In this document: piece by piece, positions 32,186-41,199 of the stretch
Numbering within the stretch: position 1 is the first letter of the stretch
Layout of the letters: each line of letters starts with the position of its first letter
NCBI RefSeq assembly: GCF_034932185.1
Contig: NZ_JAYGHW010000002.1
Location: 1 to 64,000, forward strand
Source: Spirulina sp034932185
GTDB taxonomy: Bacteria; Cyanobacteriota; Cyanobacteriia; Cyanobacteriales; Spirulinaceae
Direction of reading: 5' to 3'
Length of the DNA: 64,000 nucleotides
The notes under the pieces: model-generated
Seen by the model: only the letters and a program-made list of their open reading frames with translations
Database searches by the model: none
Told to the model about the DNA's origin: nothing
Position numbers and translations under genes: made by a program

Positions 32186-33973
32186 GTGCAAATTACCGGC
32201 GGTGACTGGCGACTGTTGCGACGATTAGGCCCCTACGCTCGCCGCCATCAAAAACTCCTGATTATTTCCCTCGTTCTCCTCTTTCCTCTCTCCGCTGCTG
32301 GAGCCATCCAGCCGCTGATCATCGGTCAGGCCATTTCCCTGATTCGCCAGGAACCAGTATGGGGATTCTTGGCAGGATTGAGCATCAATGCCGGAATCAG
32401 CCGTTTATTGATGATTTTGCTAGGTACGATTGTCGTCCGGCTCCTGTTTGTTTCCCTCCAAGGCTATTTGGTGCAACAGGTGGGCCAGGAGATTACCGCC
32501 GATGTCCGCGATGATCTCTTTGCCCATGTCCTCTCCCTTTCTTCCCGGTTTTTCGATAAAACCCCTGTGGGTAAGCTCGTCACCCGGATCACCAACGATG
32601 TGGAGGCCTTGGGGGATGTGTTCGCGACGGGGGCCGTGGGGATTCTCAGCGATATTGTTTATATTGCCGTCGTTGTGGTGACGGTGTTCACGCTCCAATG
32701 GCAATTGGCCCTGCTGTTGATCCTGCTGTTGATCCCTGTCAGTGCGTTGATCATTTACTTTCAGCAGCAATACCGCAAAGCCAATTACCGCGCCCGTGAA
32801 GAGCTATCGAAACTGAACTCAATGCTCACGGAAAACATTGCTGGCATTGGCATTGTCCAAACCTTCCGCCGGGAGGAGTTTAATAGTGAACTGTTCCGGG
32901 TAATTAACGATCGCCACCGTGATGCCGTCGATAAAACGATTTTCCATGATTCGGCGGTTTCCGCCACATTGGAATGGATTGCGCTGGTGGCGATCGCCGC
33001 CATCCTCTGGTTAGGGGGGGTGATGGTGATGGGGGATTACCTCACGTTTGGGACGCTCTCGGCGTTTATCCTCTATGCCCAGCGATTTTTTGACCCGATC
33101 CGCCGGTTTGCGGAAAAATTCACAATGATCCAATCGGGGTTTACCGCCGTGGAGCGGATTGCCGAACTCATGGATGAACCCATTGAAGTGCGGGATGCCC
33201 AGGAGACGCGATCGCTCGACTCCCTCGCCGCTGCCGCCGAACCGGGGGAAATCCGCTTTGAAAATGTTTCCTTTGGCTATAAGCCCGATGAATTAATCCT
33301 CCAAAACCTCAACTTCATGATCAAACCGGGGGAAAAGGTCGCCCTCGTCGGCCCCACCGGAGCGGGCAAAAGTTCCATTATCCGCCTTCTCTGTCGGCTC
33401 TATGACCCCACAGCGGGGCAGATCCTCATTGATGGCGTGGATATCCGCGATGTCCCCCAAGCCGAACTGCGGCAATATATTGGCGTGATTTTGCAGGAAA
33501 GCTTTTTGTTTGCCGGGGATGTGAAACGCAATATTACCCTTGGGGAAGAATATAGTCTTGCAGCGATCAAACAAGCGGCAGAAAGTACGAATGTCGCCAC
33601 CTTCATTGAAGACCTGCCCCAAGGCTATGACACCCCCCTCCGGGAGCGTGGCACAAACCTATCAGGGGGCCAAAAGCAACTCCTCGCCTTTGCGCGGGTG
33701 GCGATCCGTAGCCCTCGCGTTTTAGTCTTAGATGAGGCCACCGCGAATTTAGATGTGGGGACGGAGCGGTTGGTGCAGGATGCCTTGGAGCGGGTGTTGA
33801 GTGATCAAACCGCGATCATTATCGCCCACCGTTTATCAACGATTCGCAATGTCAATCGGATTCTGGTGCTGAACCAAGGGCAATTGGTGGAAACCGGCAG
33901 CCATGAGGAACTGTTAGCAGCGGGGGGCCTCTATGCCAGCCTTTATCAGTTGCAAATGTTGGGCCAGGATTAG
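32186..33973 (+). CDS. ABC exporter, fused membrane and ATPase domains (MsbA/LmrA type)
   Basis: A 595-residue half-transporter. Six transmembrane helices in residues ~20-310 (LLIISLVLLFPLSAAGAIQP; LALLLILLLIPVSALIIYF), with the exporter loop ITNDVEALGDVFATG. The nucleotide-binding domain has Walker A GPTGAGKSS, Q-loop VILQESFLFAGDVKRNI, signature NLSGGQKQLLAFARV, Walker B VLVLDEATANLD and switch AHRLSTI. It should work as a homodimer exporting lipids or drugs; the substrate is not evident. It starts with GTG at 32186. Confidence 0.9.
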   Translation: MQITGGDWRLLRRLGPYARRHQKLLIISLVLLFPLSAAGAIQPLIIGQAISLIRQEPVWGFLAGLSINAGISRLLMILLGTIVVRLLFVSLQGYLVQQVGQEITADVRDDLFAHVLSLSSRFFDKTPVGKLVTRITNDVEALGDVFATGAVGILSDIVYIAVVVVTVFTLQWQLALLLILLLIPVSALIIYFQQQYRKANYRAREELSKLNSMLTENIAGIGIVQTFRREEFNSELFRVINDRHRDAVDKTIFHDSAVSATLEWIALVAIAAILWLGGVMVMGDYLTFGTLSAFILYAQRFFDPIRRFAEKFTMIQSGFTAVERIAELMDEPIEVRDAQETRSLDSLAAAAEPGEIRFENVSFGYKPDELILQNLNFMIKPGEKVALVGPTGAGKSSIIRLLCRLYDPTAGQILIDGVDIRDVPQAELRQYIGVILQESFLFAGDVKRNITLGEEYSLAAIKQAAESTNVATFIEDLPQGYDTPLRERGTNLSGGQKQLLAFARVAIRSPRVLVLDEATANLDVGTERLVQDALERVLSDQTAIIIAHRLSTIRNVNRILVLNQGQLVETGSHEELLAAGGLYASLYQLQMLGQD

Positions 33974-34050
33974 TTTTGGAATGACCTTAACCCTCGTGCC
34001 ATGGCTAGGCTCGTGGCACGGGCTAGGGCAGGCCTGTTTATGAAGCAGAG

Positions 34051-34500
34051 CTAGAGCAAGCCAAATTCCGCCAGAGCGGGGCGAAAGTTGCGGTTTTCGT
34101 GGCCGGGGCGGCTGAGTTTGAGCAGGGCAAACCGTTGTAGGGGGGTGAGGCTTTGCCATTGGGCGAGGGAGAGGATGACATCAAACTGCATTGCTTGAGC
34201 CTGGACAGAATCGGGAATTTGATCCTCCTGTAGCCAAGGGGGATGGGGGTCAATCTTTAGGCTTTTGGCGGGTTGACCGTTGTAGTGAATCACCAAGGTT
34301 TGCAACGCCTCCCCATAGGCAGCAATTTCTGCCACCGTCCCACAGGGTCGCGTCACCAAGGCTTCCCGTTCTGCTAAGGTGAATTGATGCCAATGCTCTA
34401 GTTTGAGTTTTACGCCGCAGGTATCCAATTTAAACCGGACTACCATGGGAATGCACCGCAAAGCCGTTACAAAGTCCTGCTCAAAATTAAAGAAACTCAT
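34051..34500 (-). CDS. narM: Nitrate reductase associated protein (NarM-like)
   Basis: A 149-residue soluble protein. The N-terminus FEQDFVTALRCIPMVVRFKL followed by DTCGVKLKLEHWHQF matches the nitrate-reductase-associated family (PF09655), of which cyanobacterial NarM is required for active ferredoxin-nitrate reductase. The remainder (LTPLQRFALLKLSRPGHENR) also fits. No narB or moa gene lies in the window. The family call is from memory; the symbol is tentative. Confidence 0.7.
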   Translation of the reverse strand: MSFFNFEQDFVTALRCIPMVVRFKLDTCGVKLKLEHWHQFTLAEREALVTRPCGTVAEIAAYGEALQTLVIHYNGQPAKSLKIDPHPPWLQEDQIPDSVQAQAMQFDVILSLAQWQSLTPLQRFALLKLSRPGHENRNFRPALAEFGLL

Positions 34501-34710
34501 GATTTTTAACGAATATGAAAAGTTTTCGGGTCTTGAGAATTGAAGGTGACATAAGTTATCCTAGATTATATGGAATCCGCTTAATCAGATCGTGCAAAGT
34601 GGTGTAAGGGCGAAAATTTTTGTGCCTCCGGCGGGCTTATGCCAGCGCCCCTACGCAGATCAACAATACAACCGAATTTCATCTCGCTTGTTGACTAAGC
34701 CCTCACAATT
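34501..34710. repeat. Spacer with copy 8 of dispersed repeat (long form)
   Basis: Copy 8 is at 34603-34653: ggtgtaagggcgaaaatttt, then cctccggcgggcttatgcc and agcgcccctac. It marks the left border of the AT-rich island; the next gene belongs to the phosphorothioation-associated set. Confidence 0.7.
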
Positions 34711-36777
34711 TCAGGAAAATTGATTTTTTCGATGACGCATTTTTGCTTTTAATAGCTTCATTTGGTATGGGTCAGCATCCTTACGCCAAACTAAGCGATG
34801 TCCCTTGAGTTCAGCACAGTGTTCCTTTAAATACCGTTGCCATGCGTCGGCAGTTTGAATCCGGGAAAGCTCATCTAACAGACCCCATTGCCGTTCTTGA
34901 TCACTTAACTTTGCAAACTTCGCATAATTTGGATAATCTGGTAAAATCAGTTGCTCTTTTTGATGCAAAATTGGTGGATTAAATCGAGGATCATAATCAC
35001 GATACTTAACCTGTAAATCGCGCAAATCAATTTCTACGCTGGTACGCAAGCAAGGATGAGGTTCTGTATCAAAGTGAGGATAAAATAAGTAGGTGATTTT
35101 AGGTTTTTGGGTATGAAACTTGATAATAGTCGCTTCTTCTGGACGGCCAATCGTGCGAGATGCACAACCTTCTAGTAAACGCAGCACTGGGTCAAGATTA
35201 GACAAGGCAGAAATGTGAACCCACAGAGAATGAGGACGTTTTTGACCAATTTTACTTTGGTGACATCGCTCTTGAATTAATGCTAAATTGCCTAATGTCA
35301 TCAGCATTAGATCTGCCGCAGTGCAGGCAGATTGATAGCTACCAAAAAGAAATTTAATATCCTTTTGAATCATAGAACTCAGATCACGAAGTTTAGGGCG
35401 CTTACCAAAGTGTGTCAGGGCAAGATAAACCATTAAATCTTGGCGGCGTGTTTGCGTAATTGCATCCCATTCACTAGCATCGGTAGCTTGTAAGATAACT
35501 TGAAAAGCCCGTTTAATTGTTTTGAACTCTGCTTCAAGAGAACTCCAATGCTGAGATTCAAGTTCTTCAGGAAAGGGGAGACGACCTCGCTCAGTGATGA
35601 AATTCATCACAGGTTGAAGTAAAGGTTGATAGTCTTCAAAGCGTTTAACCGTAAGACGAATACGGGGAGTTGTGGCACGGGAGCGAAAACGAGAAGCACG
35701 GAAAGCCTCGGCTTGACTTTCATCACGAAACACAAAATAAATTCCTAGGGCAACAGGAATAGCATCAACTTCTAAAACCTGATCAATATAAGTCTTTAAT
35801 TCGTCTTGCTCGTAATATTTTTGAAAAGTATTTCGGCTTGTAATAATACCATCTTCATAGGCGATCAGCCCTTGGATATCATCATGAATTAATACTTGAG
35901 CAGCGACGATCAAAACTTGCCGTGCTAATGCCCAAGCATTGAGTAAAGCTTGGCGGCGTTCCTGGGCATCTTCAATAACATTAATGATGTAACCTAAGTT
36001 GACTACATCTGCATTTTTGTGAGGGTTTTGAGGCTGATAATAGGGATCAAATCCTGAACTGGCAATGCCGCGATCGCTGACAAATTTTACATCTGTGCCG
36101 TAACCACAGCCATAATCAAAAAACGTGCTTTCTTCGGAAAATAGCCCGGCTTCAATGGCAAGGCGAACTGGTTTAGAGAGAGTATTGCGCTTGATGGCAG
36201 CACGGTGACGTTTAATGGTTGGAGTGAGAATTTTAGAAGTGACGAAGAGAGGACAAGCAAGGGTGTGATTGTGGATTTCAATTTTCTGTTGTTGGAGATG
36301 ATTTTCCCAATATTGACTTGTACCGATGTTTCGGGAATTTTTCAGTAATCCGAGAACTTCCTCTTGTTGGGTAAGATGAGCAAATTGGGCATATTGAGGA
36401 TGATCAGGAGCAAGAAACGTTTCTTTCCTGTGGAGAATCGGGGGATTGGGGCGATCGCCATAGTAAAAATAAGTTAGATCACCCGTTTGCCAATTAACCT
36501 GGGTACTTGCAACAAGGGCCGGATGAGGGTTTTCTTCAAAGTTAGGATAGTCAAGATAGGAAATTTTCGGGTTCTTATAGTTAAATTTAATGAGATTAAA
36601 GCGGGTTTGGGGGGGGAGAAACTGACGGGCTTGCTGTTCGATGTTTTGGATAGTGAGATGGAGGCAAGATATCGCACTGACATGAACGTAGATGGCATCG
36701 GGAAGATGCTTGCCAATGGGACTATCCTTGCAGTATTGTGCCAGTTGTAGCAGTGAGGGCAGATTCACGACAGCCAA
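34711..36777 (-). CDS. DNA phosphorothioation-associated putative methyltransferase
   Basis: A 688-residue protein of the type annotated as dnd-associated methyltransferase (TIGR04096, from memory). The central domain has HRAAIKRNTLSKP at 191-203, the AdoMet loop FDYGCGYGTD at 220-229, GFDPYY at 242 and ADVVNLGYIINVIED at 256-270. It is flanked by two copies of one domain: residues ~10-160 (SPIGKHLPDAIYVHVSAIS ... NPPILHRKETFLAPDHPQYA) and ~505-660 (SKIGQKRPHSLWVHISALS ... NPPILHQKEQLILPDYPNYA). Its substrate is unknown. Divergent from the DUF4007-ATPase operon. HIP1 sites are few, so it was probably acquired. Confidence 0.85.
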   Translation of the reverse strand: MAVVNLPSLLQLAQYCKDSPIGKHLPDAIYVHVSAISCLHLTIQNIEQQARQFLPPQTRFNLIKFNYKNPKISYLDYPNFEENPHPALVASTQVNWQTGDLTYFYYGDRPNPPILHRKETFLAPDHPQYAQFAHLTQQEEVLGLLKNSRNIGTSQYWENHLQQQKIEIHNHTLACPLFVTSKILTPTIKRHRAAIKRNTLSKPVRLAIEAGLFSEESTFFDYGCGYGTDVKFVSDRGIASSGFDPYYQPQNPHKNADVVNLGYIINVIEDAQERRQALLNAWALARQVLIVAAQVLIHDDIQGLIAYEDGIITSRNTFQKYYEQDELKTYIDQVLEVDAIPVALGIYFVFRDESQAEAFRASRFRSRATTPRIRLTVKRFEDYQPLLQPVMNFITERGRLPFPEELESQHWSSLEAEFKTIKRAFQVILQATDASEWDAITQTRRQDLMVYLALTHFGKRPKLRDLSSMIQKDIKFLFGSYQSACTAADLMLMTLGNLALIQERCHQSKIGQKRPHSLWVHISALSNLDPVLRLLEGCASRTIGRPEEATIIKFHTQKPKITYLFYPHFDTEPHPCLRTSVEIDLRDLQVKYRDYDPRFNPPILHQKEQLILPDYPNYAKFAKLSDQERQWGLLDELSRIQTADAWQRYLKEHCAELKGHRLVWRKDADPYQMKLLKAKMRHRKNQFS

Positions 36778-36954
36778 AAAATTAAGAACAAGTAGATTGA
36801 TGATAACTAAAAAGATTTATGCAAGTTCATGCAAGTAGCTATAGTTTTTCATTTAGCCCAATATTTAAAGCTAACCTGAAAAGTATATTGAATTCAGACA
36901 CCAAGATGAAATTTGATTGATTTTTAAAGAGCAATCGTCGTTTTGACTGAATTG

Positions 36955-36963
36955 TGCTATAAT
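36955..36963 (+). promoter_or_regulatory. Extended -10 promoter of the DUF4007-ATPase operon
   Basis: TGCTATAAT is an extended -10 element with a consensus TATAAT, 73 nt before the DUF4007 start. No good -35 is present at 17 nt, which is usual for extended -10 promoters. A doubled TGCAAGT lies on the other side of this 258-bp divergent spacer (about 36820-36836), toward the methyltransferase. Confidence 0.55.
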
Positions 36964-37035
36964 CCGATTGTACGCTTTTACTGCACATCTTGATTTTTGC
37001 TTTTTGAATCTCTAGAATAACTTTATAACGATACC

Positions 37036-37947
37036 ATGACCACAGCACAATTACAACTAAACATCACAAAGCAGGATGAGATTAATTTTGCTCGTCATGA
37101 AACGTTCCATCCTAGATTTGGTTGGTTAAAAAAAGGTTTTGAGCAGGCAAGCAAAAACCCCGATGTTTTTTTTGCCGATGATGCAACAGTTAAGCTAGGT
37201 GTTGGCAAAAATATGGTGCGATCCATTCGTTACTGGTGCCGCGCTTTTAAGTTATTGAATCAAGATGATGATACTCCCACTATTTTTGGAGAGCAGCTTT
37301 TAGGAACGGATGGTTGGGATGCTTATTTAGAAGACCCTGGATCTTTATGGCTCTTACATTGGAAATTAATAGAGTCACCTTGTTTAGCAACAGCATGGAA
37401 GATTGTTTTTGATCAATTTCGTGCTAGTGAATTTACCAGTGAAGAACTTTTTTATTGCCTCAGTGATTACTGTCAGAGCTTACGGGGGAAAACAGCAGAT
37501 TCTTCCCTGCGAAAAGATGTTAACTGTATATTGAGAATGTATGTTGCTCAACAAAATAAAAAAAACACAGAAGATAGTTTAGATTGTCCCTTTGCGGAGT
37601 TGGGGTTAATCCATACGGCCGGTGTCTCTCATCGCTATATGTTCCGGGTAGGCTATAAACCCACTCTTCCGCCTGAGGTTTTGGTGTATACTTGTCTATG
37701 CCATGCAGCACAAAGAAATACGACTGCACGAAGTATCCCCATTGCTTCACTGCTCTATGATTCTGGCAGTCCTGGTTTAATTTTTAAAGTCACAGAAAAG
37801 GATATTTGTAATGCTATTGAGTTTGTGAATCGAGGTTTTGAATCTCTCAGTCTTGCTGATGCGGCTGGAAAAATTCAGTTGTTTTTCGACGAAGATCCCA
37901 GTGAACTAGCTGAAGCTATTTTAAACAATTATTACATCAAACGATAA
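37036..37947 (+). CDS. DUF4007 protein, phosphorothioation/defence-associated
   Basis: A 303-residue soluble protein. The N-terminus FARHETFHPRFGWLKKGFEQ, with KLGVGKNMVRSIRYWCRAFK, is the DUF4007 signature; I recall the family as a partner of Dnd/phosphorothioation loci. No catalytic motif was recognised; DUF4007 proteins look like helical DNA- or protein-binding adaptors. The gene is followed after 16 nt by the giant ATPase and the two surely form an operon. Function unknown. Confidence 0.75.
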   Translation: MTTAQLQLNITKQDEINFARHETFHPRFGWLKKGFEQASKNPDVFFADDATVKLGVGKNMVRSIRYWCRAFKLLNQDDDTPTIFGEQLLGTDGWDAYLEDPGSLWLLHWKLIESPCLATAWKIVFDQFRASEFTSEELFYCLSDYCQSLRGKTADSSLRKDVNCILRMYVAQQNKKNTEDSLDCPFAELGLIHTAGVSHRYMFRVGYKPTLPPEVLVYTCLCHAAQRNTTARSIPIASLLYDSGSPGLIFKVTEKDICNAIEFVNRGFESLSLADAAGKIQLFFDEDPSELAEAILNNYYIKR

Positions 37948-37963
37948 AACGACAATAGGAATC

Positions 37964-40900
37964 ATGCCGACAAAACTTTCCCAATACTTTAAGCTACATC
38001 GCCGCTACTTTCGTTCCATAAATTTAGAGCGAGATCTAGAAAATATTACGGCATTAGATGGATATATTATTACAGAAAGATCAGCAGATATTCTAGAGCG
38101 TGTCCTAAGCAGTTTAGCACAGAAAAAAAGTGATCATGCACGTACTTTAACAGGTGTTTATGGTACAGGAAAGTCAGCATTTGCTCACTATTTAGCTTGT
38201 ATCTGTAGTAAAAAATCTAGCAATATTTATCAATCTGCAAAAAAAATTGCTGCTGATTCATTAGATCAAGAAAGCTTGCTTGTTCGTGCCATTGATACGT
38301 TACCCGAAAAGGGTATTCTAACAACGGTTGCAACAGGACGATCAGAACCTTTATCTTGGACATTAGCACGAGCATTAGCTGAGGGATCGCATCGTTTTTG
38401 GAGAAACCAGAAAAATCCTCCGGAAATTTTAAGAAAATTTACTGACTGGGAGGTTGAAGAAGGTCATCTTAAAATTAAAGATTCCGAAATTCTAGACACA
38501 TTAAAAAAACTTTTAAAGGTGGCAAAAACTCATGTCTTTATTATCTTAGATGAGTTTGGTAAGAATCTCGAATATTCTGCGCAACATAAGGGAGCCAATG
38601 ATCTCTATTTATTGCAGCAAATTGCTGAAATGAAGCCTCAGGGTGAATATCGAGTTCACTTTTTAGGGATTTTACATCAGTCTTTCACGGGATATAGCGA
38701 TCGCCTTTCCGCTACTGAACAGCATGAGTGGAATAAAATCCAAGGCCGGTTTAGCGATCTACCCTTTCAAGATTCCCCAAGTCAAATGACGCGGCTCATT
38801 GGTCAGGCCATTGATCGCAGTGGTGCAGATAAGATTTTATGTGTTGTGCAAAATCTTGCTCAAGAGTGGATTAATGCTCTAGAAGATTTATTTAGTGAAC
38901 AGGGTTTACCCACCCAAGCCTTAGCGGATACTTATCCGATTCATCCTATCGTTAGTCTAGTGCTGCCGATGCTTTGTGTGCGTTATGCTCAAAATGATCG
39001 TTCATTGTTTACCTTTTTAACCAGTGATGAACCCTATGGGCTACAAGAATTTCTGAATAAAACAGGGGTTGATGAAGATCACTTACCCACGTTGAAGCTT
39101 CATCAAGTTTATGATTATTTTGTTGAATCGATGACGGGGTTAAGCTCTCGCTTTAATCTTCAGCGATGGGTGGAAATTCAGGGTTTGATTGAAGATGCCC
39201 GTGATCGTGCTCCTGAAACGCTGAATGTTTTAAAAACCATTGGCATTTTAAACTTGGTGACTACTACAGGGATTTTGCGGGCCACGCCGGAATTGGTGGC
39301 TTTATCCATGTGCGATCGCCCTAGTCTGATTGAAAAAGAACATTGGCTAGAAATCATTTCAGACCTTCAAAAAAAAGGATTGATTACCTACCGCCGTCAA
39401 TTAAACGAGTTGCGGATTTGGGAGGGTTCAGATTTTAATGTAGAGCAGGCTATTTATGAGCGATTACAAACAGAACGGCCGTCACTGTTAGAACTCCTAG
39501 AGCAGGTTGATCCTCGAAAACCTTTAGTCATTCAACGGCATTACACAACGACGGGAACGCTTCGCTATTTTGAGCAGCGCTATCTGGATGGTCGCTCCCG
39601 GTTAGATCAGCTTCGCTGTTTAAATATTAGTCATGATGGCTTGATTGGTTATTGGGTGGATCGCAAGGAACCTGGAAAAATTCCTGAGTTCACGGCAGAT
39701 GGTAAGCCTTTAGTGATTGTCCGGACAAATTTATTAGACTTGTTGCATACAAGAGCACAGGAATTGGAAGCTCTGCAATATATTCAAAAAAATGCGCCGG
39801 AACTCCAAAATGATGGGGTAGCTCGTCGGGAGGTGCGTACCCGCTTGATTGATGCAGAGCGGTTATTGAATGAAACTGTTGTTCAGGCTTTTGACTGGGC
39901 AACGAGTCAAAACCCCTGTTGGATTGAGGGGAAATTAGTGCCTATTCAGCGGGCGAGGGAGTTTCAGTCTAAACTTTCGGACTTGTGCGATCGCATTTAT
40001 CCCCGAGGCATTGTTTTAGATAATGAATTGATCAATCGGCGGGTGCTCACTACCCAGGGGGCTAAGGCACGGCGGCTATTATTGGAAGCGATGCTAGAAG
40101 CAGCGGAGGTTCCCCGTTTGGGTTTGGAAGGGTACGGGCCGGAAGTATCCATTTATTACTCAGTTTTGGAAGCAACGGGAATTCATCGGGTTGAAGATGG
40201 GGTTTTAGGGTTTTACCCACCAAAGCAAAATTCAGGGCTGTTTTCGTTGTGGGAGGCGATTGAGTCATTTTGCTTCAGGGCAACGATGGCGCAACAATCT
40301 TTAGATCAGCTTTATGTGAATTTGGCGGCTCCTCCCTATGGGTTAAAGGAGGGTGTGATTCCGCTCATTTTAGCAGCGGTTTTATTAAATCATTCTGATA
40401 ATGTTGGGCTATACAAAGATGGGGCATTTATCCCTGTTTTGGGGACGGAGCATTTTGAGTTGTTGGTCAAAGATCCATCACGATTTTCGGTGAAGTATTT
40501 TGAGATTGTGGGGTTGCGCTTGGCGGTGTTTCGGAATTTGGAAAAAATGTTAAAGTCTCCTGGAGCGAAAGAGCCTGCTGGGGTGCGCAATGCTTCATTG
40601 TTAATGGTGGCAAAGCCGCTGTTTACTTTTGCGAAAAAGCTACCGAAGTTCACACACCAAACCCAGCGGATCAGCCCGGAAGCTCAGGCTGTGTTGCGGG
40701 AATTGCAGAATGCACAGGAACCTGATGAGTTACTGTTTACATCGTTACCAAAGGCTTGTGGGTTTGAGCGGATTCCGGCAACGGGGGTAGATGATCTGAA
40801 GTTAGTGGAGGCGTTTCGCAAAAAATTTATTGAATGTCTCCATGAGATTCAGACGGCCTATGAGGTGCTGTTAGCGGATGCGCAGAGGGATCTTTATGAA

Positions 40901-41152
40901 GCGTTTGGGATTCGTAGTGGTGAGGCAAAGCTACGGGAGGATCTGCGGGTCAGGGCGAATTATTTGCTCCGTGTTTGTGTTGAGCCGTTGTTGAAGCGGT
41001 TTGTGTTGGCGGCGGTGGATCAGCATAAGTCTGATCATGAGTGGCTGGAGGCGGTGGTGATGGTGGTGGCGGATAAGCCGCCCCGGTCTTGGTCGGATAG
41101 GGATGTGACGGGGTTTGAGTTGGCGTTGAGTGATGTGGCGAGGGTTGCCTAG
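37964..41152 (+). CDS. Large P-loop ATPase of the island (BrxC/PglY-like)
   Basis: A 1062-residue ATPase. Walker A GVYGTGKS at residues 64-71 and Walker B FIILDEFGKNLEY from 192, followed by the sensor-like text LQQIAEMKPQG and HFLGILHQSF. The rest is a long helical region without other recognisable domains (no nuclease, helicase or SMC hinge seen). Organisation resembles the large defence ATPases BrxC/PglY and those seen in phosphorothioation-linked Pbe-type loci, which I recall but could not compare. It is translated 16 nt after DUF4007. The gene contains three HIP1-type sites, more than the following genes. Role inferred: energy-driven step of an antiphage system. Confidence 0.75.
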   Translation: MPTKLSQYFKLHRRYFRSINLERDLENITALDGYIITERSADILERVLSSLAQKKSDHARTLTGVYGTGKSAFAHYLACICSKKSSNIYQSAKKIAADSLDQESLLVRAIDTLPEKGILTTVATGRSEPLSWTLARALAEGSHRFWRNQKNPPEILRKFTDWEVEEGHLKIKDSEILDTLKKLLKVAKTHVFIILDEFGKNLEYSAQHKGANDLYLLQQIAEMKPQGEYRVHFLGILHQSFTGYSDRLSATEQHEWNKIQGRFSDLPFQDSPSQMTRLIGQAIDRSGADKILCVVQNLAQEWINALEDLFSEQGLPTQALADTYPIHPIVSLVLPMLCVRYAQNDRSLFTFLTSDEPYGLQEFLNKTGVDEDHLPTLKLHQVYDYFVESMTGLSSRFNLQRWVEIQGLIEDARDRAPETLNVLKTIGILNLVTTTGILRATPELVALSMCDRPSLIEKEHWLEIISDLQKKGLITYRRQLNELRIWEGSDFNVEQAIYERLQTERPSLLELLEQVDPRKPLVIQRHYTTTGTLRYFEQRYLDGRSRLDQLRCLNISHDGLIGYWVDRKEPGKIPEFTADGKPLVIVRTNLLDLLHTRAQELEALQYIQKNAPELQNDGVARREVRTRLIDAERLLNETVVQAFDWATSQNPCWIEGKLVPIQRAREFQSKLSDLCDRIYPRGIVLDNELINRRVLTTQGAKARRLLLEAMLEAAEVPRLGLEGYGPEVSIYYSVLEATGIHRVEDGVLGFYPPKQNSGLFSLWEAIESFCFRATMAQQSLDQLYVNLAAPPYGLKEGVIPLILAAVLLNHSDNVGLYKDGAFIPVLGTEHFELLVKDPSRFSVKYFEIVGLRLAVFRNLEKMLKSPGAKEPAGVRNASLLMVAKPLFTFAKKLPKFTHQTQRISPEAQAVLRELQNAQEPDELLFTSLPKACGFERIPATGVDDLKLVEAFRKKFIECLHEIQTAYEVLLADAQRDLYEAFGIRSGEAKLREDLRVRANYLLRVCVEPLLKRFVLAAVDQHKSDHEWLEAVVMVVADKPPRSWSDRDVTGFELALSDVARVA

Positions 41153-41199
41153 ACAGAGATTGCCAATAATTTTGCTTTGCAAGATCTAGCACAAAAATT

